From Phytophthora quininea (Eukaryota; Oomycota; Peronosporomycetes; Peronosporales; Peronosporaceae), in the NCBI GenBank assembly GCA_011947345.1, contig JAAVTG010000199.1, positions 1-64,000 on the forward strand: a stretch of 64,000 nucleotides of DNA, written 5' to 3'. The stretch's first letter is position 1; each line of letters begins with the position of its first letter. The notes beneath the pieces were generated by a model that had not been told where the DNA came from, ran no database searches, and worked only from the letters and a program-made list of their open reading frames with translations. Both the position numbers and the translations under genes were made by a program. Positions 55,320-64,000 of this stretch are shown here, piece after piece.

Positions 55320-57567
55320 TTACTGGTAAAGCTGCATCTGCGTGGGCGGCACAATGAGGTCTTCGTTGATGGGAGCAGATAGATATTGCTTCAGCAAGTT
55401 CTTGAGCTCGGCGTTTTGCTCTTTCATGCTGGTCACGTCGTCGATCAGCTCCTTGCGTCGCAATAGCGCGGAATTGTAGTGCGTCAAGCCTTTTCCAAGA
55501 GTGCTCATGATGCGAATCTTCTGTGCAGGAAACACTTTTACGATGTTGGACCAGTACTCTTTTTCTGCTTTTCGCGCCTTGGCCTTGAGGGCGGCAGAGC
55601 TGCTCCCTTTTGAATTCTTCTTTTGGATCGATCTCGCCATTGGTTGCTCGGTGCAAAATGCGAGCGACTGGAGCAGCGCGCTTCTGGTCGTTCATTTCCT
55701 GTTGTTACGTTGTTCATCGTGTTAGCTATCGTGAATACCAATAGCCATACGCAGAACATACCTCGACAAAGTGTCTAATCACTCGGATGACGTCCTCGGG
55801 TCCGACGACGAGCCCCCAGGACGCCTTGCCAGACGGATCACTCTCCTTGTTGTTATCACATCCTCGACTGTCGAGTGGAATTTCTAGTCTGGGGTCCTCA
55901 AAAAGTACCCCATGAGTTTCTCCATGTCCTCTTCGTTATCGATTCCGAGTGCGCATAATCATGTCCGCCTTCACCAGCTCGGCTTCATCTTCCGGCAGAC
56001 TTTCGAGAGCGTGCTGCACACTGCTGTTAACCAAGAACCCTGCTTCAGAGGCCAGCATTTTTAGCATATACTTCAGCTTCGCCCCAGATATTTTCCTGAC
56101 TGGTGGCGTGTACGCTTCAACCGACTCATCGTCAGCAAAGTCATCTTCTGCATTGGTCCTGTCTCCATCCTCTTTCTTTGCCGGACTTTTATCGTTTTCG
56201 TTGTCCAGTGGGGATTCGCCTCCGTTTTCAAGTTGTTTTTGAAGAGCGGACGTGTCACCAGCCTTTGCAGACTGGCTCCAGTGACGGATTGGTTGCGTTG
56301 GAGGTCGCCACGCAAGCCCAAGCTGCTGCTCGTGGATAATACGGTCAGCGTCCAGCAGCTTTTCAATCTTGCGGACTGCCTCCTCTTCATGCATTTGCCA
56401 TACTTCGTTGTACTTGCTGCTGTCGCTGGATTCAAAGTGGGCGTACTTCTTCTGCAGGTCGCGGTACTGTTTTGTCAACCGCCGATACTCCTCGGTCAGC
56501 TCTTCATTCTGGTGCCGGTCTCGCGCATCTGTTTGGTTGTACTTGGCGATAAGTGTGGTAAGTGCATCTTTCAGCCGGGCCAATTTGCGCTTCTGCTGAC
56601 TTAGCGTCGCCGAGTTCTCCATGTCGCGTTCCGTGAGCACTCGGTAATTGTATTCGAGTTTCTCTGTATTTAGCTGGTAGGTCGCGCGCATTTCCTCGAG
56701 TTGCTGTTCCAGTGTTTGGATGTTTGTCTCGAGTTTGATTTTGAGCTCGTTGTAGTCTTCTCCATCGCGGACACGCAGCTCTTCGATTTCCTGCAGATAC
56801 TGCTCGTCTCGTGTCTGCTTCGCTTCCATGTAAACCATCTCCATCTCTCGACGGCGCTCGAAGAGGGAGTCAATTTCGAGCTTGTTGCTGGCAATCAGCT
56901 CGTCGCGCTCCTTGAGGAAGGCGTCCTCCATCTGGTCCAGCTCGAGTTCGTACTCGTCCTGCATCTCGCGATACTGCTGACTCATCCTGTCGATGAGCTT
57001 CTCTACTTGTTCGGCCTGCACCTTCAGCGCCGTCACGTACTCCTCATCCTTGGCCTTGAGATGGTTCTGAAACTCCTTGATCACTGCGTCTTTCGACGCC
57101 AGAATCTCTGCACACGCTCGGTTCTGCAACTCCAACTCGTTATGCAGCTCCTGGGGCATGCTAAACTCAAACAGATCGGCCCACCGCATCTCTACAGCAG
57201 CGTTCTTGGCGCCGCTGTCGATCGCTTCCTGCTGCAGCTTGGCCACGCGCTTGTGACGTCGCTCCTCCTCCTCCACGCGACGTCGGTTCTCGGCATCGTC
57301 AGCTTCCACGCGCACGCTGGTGACGTGGCGGATGCCGGCCAGTTTGCGTCGGTCGAGCTGGCTCAAGCTGTCGGCTACCTGCTGCCGGCCGCGACTCATG
57401 CGTTGCGCCTCCCCGACCTGTTGCTGCTTCTTGCGTGACGCATCGTCCTTGGACGCGTTGCGGGCATCGATGCGCTGGCGACGCACGTTCACTCGCGCCT
57501 CGCGGTCGGTCGCCTCGGCCGACGGGTCTGCATGCGCCTTGGACGAGCTCGCAGACGTCGAGTCCAT
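55320..57567 (-). CDS. DRC1: DRC1 (CCDC164), nexin-dynein regulatory complex subunit
   Basis: Axonemal scaffold needed for regulated flagellar beating. Mostly coiled coil: RRVEEEERRHKRVAKLQQEA, RWADLFEFSMPQELHNELEL, KQYRDLQKKYAHFESSDSSK, a Lys/Glu linker, then VVGPEDVIRVIRHFVE before a short intron at about 55690-55760. The end has the DRC1 C-terminal part: EKEYWSNIVKVFPAQKIRIM, ELKNLLKQYLSAPINEDLIV and PPTQ. Breaks: about 55950, the A/T run 55900-55904 (one base short) and about 55621-55624 (one base too many). With CFAP206 and NEDD1 it points to a flagellate stage. Confidence 0.85.
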
Positions 57568-59100
57568 CGCGGCAGGTGTGCTGGAATGGCTCCGTCCGTT
57601 ACCACGACTTCAACATCATTGACCTAATCGGGTATCGTTGACCTAATCGGGTACTTCTGAAATTGAGCGAGATTTGTTTGCTTTGGCAAGAAAATGGAGT
57701 AAGAGGGGTTTCCATATCTCAGTGGAAACCACTGAAAATTTGCCAGCACACGGTAGATGTCACTTCTGAATTTGCTATGGCACCTGTGCTGGACTGGGTT
57801 CTTTTACGTTGGAGTATTGCAATTCCATATAGGATGAATTGTTCATGTATTTATTATGCATCAACTTCCCTATCTCTTACCTCATCTTACCGCGTTCGGG
57901 GAAGAGGGGCAGGGTCAGACTGGATCGGTGGGGGGAAGTCGTATCTTGTACTAGCGAGATGTCGACTGGCCAAGGGTGAAACGGGTCTATGTACGTGCTG
58001 TTGAAGTGGTCAATAGACATTCGCTCTGCATCGTACAGTACAGACCTTGCGGTGGCTTACCTACTTTTATTGCAGAGGTGACTGCATGGACGCAAGGAAA
58101 CTCCTTTTCCGGCCAATTGCCGCACGTACATTCTCTTGCCGGTAAACCCATTGGTCGCCACGGATGAATATGACCAGTTTGCTTTGTTTTTCCGAGGAGT
58201 TACACATTGTAGACCCCTCCATGCATGGCGTCACTTTGCTTTGGGAGCTCACCACCACTAGCTGCTGTCGTTCCGGAGCAAGATTTGGGACTAGATCGGA
58301 TCCTGGGGTCTTTGTCACCCAGGTCGAAGGTATCTGCCTTCTGGCCGATATGAGCTCGCCAAGCTTCCGAAAGCAAAGCGCGAAGGTTTCTAATGGTTTT
58401 GTGCTTCGACATTCGTTTCCAAGCCAGATATTCGCTTGGTCAGTCAGATTCGATGTAGTCTCGTCGTGTGTCGGCAGCTTTCATCACACGTAAAAACCAC
58501 ACCCAAGTAGCTTACTACCCGCTCGATGTCGTTCGCCTCATCGACAGCGCGTTTGATTCTTAAGATAGCTGATGCGCCGAGTTGGAACCCTTTGCCCAGT
58601 AAGAACTCTGAATTCCTATCGATTTTCCCTCATATTGGGGCAGAGTCTGAACTTCAATCAGTCGAGCCAGCTCAGGCAAATTCTGGGCGGTGCTTCTCAT
58701 GTCTTTTAGCGATCGAGGGATAGAACCCTCTGCAGCGGGTCGGTGTGGAAAACCCACGTACTTGAGATGGTTGTGGGCAAGATTAGCGCGAGCTATTTTC
58801 TAAAAGCCGTCTACTCCACACACATTAAGAAAAAGGATACATGAGCTTCTCTTGATCAGCTTCAACGAACTGCTGCCTTTTGCACACGTATTTCGCGTTG
58901 CTCACACCGTCGCGATCGCTGCTAAAGCCTTCAACATTGAGTTGAAACCCGCCCTCTTGAGCAGGCTTTTACACTGACCTCGAATTGCCTTTTGTGTGCC
59001 ATGGTAATCCGATCCAACATTGTCACGACGGTCGTATCCAACTCCGAAACCGTCTTTCGAGGAACTAGTCGTCTAGGTTTCTACAAATGAACGAAGCAGA
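57568..59100. other. Gene-poor transposon-like region
   Basis: Only short, mutually inconsistent open frames on both strands. A palindrome CAGTGGAAACCACTG at 57720-57734 is part of the left inverted-repeat arm described below. No host gene recognised. Confidence 0.4.
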
Positions 59101-59477
59101 CTCATTGCTCTCGCTGTCTCCAAGTCTGAGTCTCCACGATAGAAGGCGGATTTGCCGTAACGCTTTTGCTTTGTCTTTGCGGCCGGCATTTGGTGTTTGT
59201 CGTCGATCTCTTCAGGGCGGTTTGCAACATGGAGCGCACTTCATTGAAGCTCCTCCCACCCACCACTAAACATATGTATAGCCTGGGAGTTGAGAAGGCA
59301 AGTGGAGCTGATGCGGGAACTGAATTTGCATGCGTAGTTAATGTAGCCACACCGCACAATTTATTTATAGTGAACCAAAGCCATAAGATAATATTCAACA
59401 GTGTTATTTAGAATGATATAAATGCTTGCACTGAGGGATGTGGCATAGTGCCGGGAGCTCCCGTGCCAGCCCCCGTC

Positions 59478-59562
59478 TCGTCGGGGCCCGGACCACTGGT
59501 GTGGACCACATCACATTCGGACCGGGACTCATCGGGACCTGGGCCACTGGAGTGGGCCACAT
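59478..59562 (+). repeat. Two-copy tandem repeat, 51-bp period
   Basis: 34-bp blocks at 59478-59511 and 59529-59562 match at 28 of 34 positions. Each includes a palindromic CCACTGGTGTGG or CCACTGGAGTGG. GC-rich; no coding role recognised. Confidence 0.5.
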
Positions 59563-60346
59563 CGGGGCCAAGGTACAAGTCGTCTCGTCTCGCGTTCCCG
59601 GTCAAGACCTCCTCCCAGGACCATACTCAAGCCAAGTCAAGTCACAAGAATCCACCGCGAGGTGACACTCTCTCCCTGAGATGTGCCGAAGTGCCTCCTA
59701 TCCGGACTATACTGGGTCCAGGTCAAGTGCGATGAACCATAGTGTTCCCAAGTCAAGTCGATCAAGGTATGCACCTGGGCCACGTCGGAACATCATCGGA
59801 GGCAGCGGACCCGGGACCCGGTCCGGGTCCATAGTGAAATCAAGTATAGTTCATAGGAACGTAACTCGCCCCGGCGAAGGCTGGGGCGACCAATTCGGTC
59901 TACTGTGGTGTGGAGATTTCTCCAAGATCCGTCAACGAACTGTCGCCTCCGCTATTGGCTGATAAAAGGCGTCGAGCTGGACCAATGGCGACGCGAGGCG
60001 AAGGTTCAGTGAAGGTCGCTATCCCGAGGCGGTCGCTATTGCGAACCATCGCCTGGTCGTGAATCTTCGGATGGGTAGCTCCGACGGCGACGCTTGCGTT
60101 TCACTTGACATTTGTATAGATTCATAGATAAGGGTAGGATTAGAAAGAGTAAGAGCCCGAGAGGGCGATACAAACAGAGCAGAATTTTCCCCGACTTCCC
60201 AAGCGGCCAAGCGTCCTAGGTAAGCACCTTGCCCTGTGGTCGTGGGTTATGCCTGCCAGCGAACACAGACCTTCGTGAAGTGAGTGCTCGTTTGGTCAGA
60301 CCAAGAGTGAAGAGTGGTATTTTGGTTTGGCCCTATTAATAGGGAG

Positions 60347-60623
60347 TGTTGGGCGAGAGAGCCCTTGTGTGTGGAGTGCGGGTCGTATTCCAACGTGACT
60401 TCCAGCCGGAGTTATACTCCGGCGCCCCCGAAAGTCCACGGGACCAGGCAACCTTCGTCTGCTGGTGTCACGGGGTTTTGAGTGTGTGAGAGAGTGTTTG
60501 GACGTACAGGTGAAGACTCGCGCCTGTAGCGTCGGTTTATATTTGCCTTCAGCGTAGACAGTGAGCGGAAGCCACACCGGCTCGGGCAGGGTCGGATCTG
60601 GTTCCTTCAGATCACGCCCAACA
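60347..60623. mobile_element. 277-bp segment with 9-bp inverted ends (solo LTR or small TIR element)
   Basis: Starts TGTTGGGCG and ends CGCCCAACA, perfectly inverted, with the TG...CA ends usual for retroviral-type LTRs. Flanking 5-mers (GGGAG, TTCGT) do not match, so no target duplication; no second copy was seen in the window. Class undecided. Confidence 0.4.
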
Positions 60624-61600
60624 TTCGTCTGACAATCTGGAAGGTGTATTGTTGTGTGCGGAAGCTCGCTGCCGCCTTAGCGAAAGTTCAGTGGATTCCT
60701 ACACCACACTACCTTTTTCCCTCGAGCGCGCAAGTGTTCTCTTCAGTGCGATCGTCTGGGATCAGGGCCACAGAAGGCCGGAGCTGTGCTTAAGGCTATC
60801 CCGGTAATATTTCCATTCTTTTTGCCTACATTCCCACAGGGAGTTAGGCATTTCATATTTGTGTGTCCCGGCAGCGGTCTGGTCGACCTGGGTTTGCACA
60901 TTCCATATTTCTAGGGCCATCGCCCCGGAGTCTCCCATCCGAAAGAACAGATTGTATATTGTATGTCGTGTTCCTGGTCCCAGACCCAGGCAGTGTCCCG
61001 GACCGTTGTGTGTATAACTGCCGCCCCCAGCTCACCCGTACGAGGTCGAGGCGTTCATTGAACAACTCGGTGACCGGTCCTGATCAAAACAACCGCTTTC
61101 GAAGGGGGTACACAAGGTGAAGGTACTGACCGGCCCAGGGCCCTCGCGTTCCCGGTCCCGAACAGGGTCCCGAAGAACTCTTGCGTGGGAGGATCCCCAG
61201 GTCACGGCCCCGGATAAATCCCTCGTCCGGGAGGAGCCGTCTGACTCACTTGGGAGTATCACGTGTACAACACCAGGAAGTGGTAAGAAGCCCAAAGCGC
61301 TACATCACAGGGACTGAAGATCATACACCGTCTGCTAGAGAAATCTCAGTGGTTTTCACTGAAATATGGAAGGTAGGTGATAAAGGCACTGAGCAGCTCG
61401 TACTTCATCACGATTACAGGGTACTCGGAGCAAATACCTGTAGCTACCATGCACTGAGCGAAGTGCTTTCAGCTACTAAAGCCCCGTACACACGGTATAC
61501 TATTATGGATAAATTTCCTAACAATTGTTTGTAGACTTTGCTTGTTGTTGCGCGAATGTGTATGGGCTAACTCGAAGTGTTGACTGAGTGTCGTTTTGAC
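60624..61600. other. Non-coding, GC-rich repeat-like DNA
   Basis: Contains short GGTCCC/GGGACC-rich stretches like those at 59500-59830 and the right arm of the inverted-repeat pair. No credible gene. Confidence 0.35.
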
Positions 61601-61767
61601 TTTAGTTTTAGTCGAAAGCAGGCCAGTTAAATATCGAAGCTGGCGCAGGAGTACTGCGAGATGCTTTGGGCTCTAGTACGTGCTGGAGAAAGTTGTGATC
61701 GGAGGCGCAAATCCGCATCTGAGCTGGGGTAAAGCTGGAAGGCATTGAAAAATTACGAATCATGCAC

Positions 61768-63943
61768 TCAAAGAAAAGCAGTACGAAAATCACATCCACA
61801 CTGCTGGGAGTTTTTATACATGCAGACACGCATTGCAGAATACAACTCTGCAAATAGGTCCTTCAACACAGTATCGCACTCGTCGTAGTACCACTCTTGC
61901 TGCATGGGGTCGAATTTGTGAAGTACCTTTTGGTCACCTCGGAAGTCGAACAGGATTCCACACCAGTGCTCATTTTTGACAATGATCGGCATCAGTACAA
62001 ACTAATTTGAGACTTGAAATGATTTGGACACCTCAATCGTTGTGTACCTGTCTTCTCGATTGTGGTGCATAAGGAATAGAGGATCAATAATTCCAAGAGC
62101 AGGATTCTCACGTTGGAGCAGCAACATCCCATGACTAACAGCGTCATCATAAGCCCACACGTCTTCACGAAAACTGAACAACGTATGGTACTGCAAATTG
62201 TCGAGACAGGAATCACGTCCACCACGCAATAACAACTTCTTTAACTTCTCGATCGGATGGATCCGGAATTTCATCAGTGAGTTGATAGAAACGTTCAATC
62301 TCTTCGCGCTCATCCCATCGCCTAAATAACGGATGCCTCGACCCACGAAAGTTATTCCATTTTTCACGCCAGTGGCACATGTCCTTCAAAGCTTTCAGTT
62401 CGTAAATCCCATATTTAGGAAATCTCACGCCCACAGCTCATCCGCGCTGTTACCTATCATGTTTTCTTGAACGTGTCGACGGTGGTAAAGCATTTCTCCA
62501 CGAACGGCTTCGAGAATACGTAACAAATGCAACTTTCAGCTTCTTTTGGAGTGATAATTCTCGCTATTGCTTTCTTCGACTTTAGCAGCGATCGAAGCGA
62601 AATGTTGGCGAAAATTTACCGCGTCATTGTAGCTGTAGTCTGAATCGAGCCTTTTCAGGACACCACTGAGTGTAGAAATCGGCACCAGGGCTCCTTGAAC
62701 GAGCTGGGTAGCCTTCTTCTTCCCCTTTTCCGTCCGTTTCTCTGCTTGTTTTTGCTGCTCCCGAATCTTTGGGCGTCCACGGCGTTTTGCATTCTTGATT
62801 ATGACGAACGAGCCTGACGGTGGTGGGTCTGAAGACTCATAGCTTGTGTCTGAAAGCTGTCTTTTGAATGCAGGAAGAACCGCAGTCCTGAAAGCTTGTT
62901 AATCAGCAGCTGCATCGCTTTTCTTGGAAGTAGCTAAAGTACGTTTTGAGTACCTCGAGGCTTGGCTGGTAGCTTCAGCGACATGCTTGTTTGGTTTTGA
63001 GGGCTGTGTGTCTGAGGATACTAGAACGGGCCGAGCAGATACAGTAGCTTGATGATTCGAACAGGCACTAGTTTCTGGCGCGTTGAGGGTAATAGCCGTT
63101 TTCGCGTCGCCGCAACTGACGCACTGCTATCAGCTCCGTCTTCGTCACGTTTGCGTTGATCATAGTCCGACGTATCAACATCAGACGGTGGTGGAGCAGA
63201 AAAATCCAAGATCAAAAGCGAAGAGGGTCTACCCGTCGTCCTTCGCGACCAACAAAAGGTGCCACCCCGTCCTTAATAATGTCTTCAAACTTTTCCAGTG
63301 TTGACAGCATTTCCTTGAACAACACGGCCCCCTTTCGGCTCATGATGTTGAAAATTTGTTATCCATGCTGCAGGGCATTATTATACTTGGTCGAACCATT
63401 CAAAAATTGGTGGCATTGTTGTGTCATTGCAGACTCACGAACTTGGAACTTTGTGGACGCAATATCGCCTTCAGGAACGTCTTCTTCTGCGGGAGGCGGT
63501 TTGAATTACTGAAATGACGCCACCTTGGTTCGATATCGCGGATCGGAATAGCAGTCTTGTCTTGCATCAGGCGCCAGAACATCACGTGACGACACGGCAA
63601 TTGCATCGTTTTGGTGAAGATACAGGAGCACCGTAATCCCTAAAACAAACCTTCAATCGCATGCAATTATTAGTAAGTCAGCAAATCAAACAACAACAAT
63701 TCCTGATCACCTTACCGAAGTATCCACATGACACGATGTGGCCCCGTCACGGTCGCTCGTCAGTACGAACATACTTGAATTGCTTTCATCGATCTTGCTG
63801 ATTGTTTTTCGATCTTTGTCTTCCCAATACTGTTTTTCAATCAGGCGATCTGCATAAGGGCCGGACCTCACGAGCCAACCCCTCCAACTCATCATCCGTT
63901 TCTTCGTATCGCATCCAGCCCACATCGGTGATTTTCTTAGCAT
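61768..63943 (-). pseudogene. Mutator-like element remnant: SWIM zinc finger plus Ulp1-type protease
   Basis: Minus-strand coding in several frames, running past the window end on its 5' side. Near 63590-63635, after a probable intron, CSCIFTKTMQLPCRH makes a CxCx(n)CxH SWIM zinc finger followed by VMFWRLMQD. Further on, DDAVSHGMLLLQRENPALGI leads to a C48/Ulp1-type core: IIVKNEHWCGILFDF (catalytic His), HKFDPMQQEWYYD (Asp) and SQQCGCDFRTAF (Gln and Cys). SWIM plus Ulp1 is common in Mutator-like elements of oomycetes and plants. Stops and frame changes between 62440 and 63560 indicate decay. Confidence 0.55.
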
Positions 63944-64000
63944 AATCCGTCTCCGCTACGGCTTGCAGGAAAATTAACGCGTCGGCGCACTCATCTAAAG

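Larger units (their letters stand above)
57711..61370. mobile_element. Possible 3.66-kb element bounded by divergent 50-bp inverted repeats
   Basis: 57711-57760 and the reverse complement of 61321-61370 align without gaps at 39 of 50 positions (78%); shared core TCAGTG-N-AAACCACTGA and AGCA-N-ACGGT. No clear target duplication at the outer edges and no transposase recognised between them. The arms could instead come from two copies of one family, since the SWIM/Ulp1 remnant starts just beyond the right arm. Confidence 0.4.

Noticed and set aside
1..64000. CRISPR arrays, rRNA genes or bacterial operons
   Set aside because: No regularly spaced repeat arrays or rRNA sequence seen; genes have spliceosomal introns and eukaryotic families throughout.

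Overview
The window looks like nuclear DNA of a zoospore-forming oomycete (stramenopile). Evidence: closely packed genes on both strands; few short GT-AG introns (about 55-80 nt); axonemal genes (CFAP206, DRC1) beside ordinary eukaryotic housekeeping genes; and the transposon classes seen (Crypton-type tyrosine recombinase, PIF/Harbinger, SWIM/Ulp1 Mutator-like). The assignment is inference from gene content; no species is claimed.

Layout. 1-11.6 kb: transportin-3/importin-13 (partial), a small paralogue and a full WDR76/CMR1-like WD40 gene, NEDD1, a Whirly-type mitochondrial nucleic-acid-binding protein, TOM40, a thioredoxin-like protein, a methyltransferase and a SnoaL-like protein. 11.9-25.3 kb: two copies of a 0.47-kb repeat bracket SEL1L/HRD3, a Golgi-type Ca2+/Mn2+ ATPase, CFAP206, alpha-actinin and an unidentified coding remnant. 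25.3-30.4 kb: a CobW/ZNG1 GTPase, a broken tRNA-like sequence and an intact Crypton recombinase. 30.4-48.1 kb: FRAG1/DRAM-family membrane protein, two oomycete hypotheticals, a WW/CaaX protein, Beclin-1 with an inserted dysferlin-type region, a selenocysteine lyase/cysteine desulfurase, a mitochondrial carrier, a J-domain/zinc/ubiquitin-like gene, a secreted Cys-rich protein and a multidomain GPCPD1-like phosphodiesterase. 48.1-50.1 kb: Harbinger remnant with a smaller nested insertion. 50.1-57.6 kb: RBM45-like, Serinc and DRC1. 57.6-64 kb: no host gene recognised; transposon debris, including a divergent inverted-repeat pair and a SWIM/Ulp1 pseudogene.

Many conserved genes carry isolated one-base frame breaks, mostly at homopolymers and mostly fixable by adding one base. 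These read more like base-calling errors than pseudogenes, so gene extents are given across the breaks and each break is noted.

The strongest candidate for something new is the Beclin-1 gene at 36.8-38.8 kb. Its Cys-pair N-terminus, a dysferlin-like segment and the start of the Beclin core lie in one uninterrupted reading frame, which suggests a membrane-damage-sensing module built into the autophagy PI3-kinase subunit.
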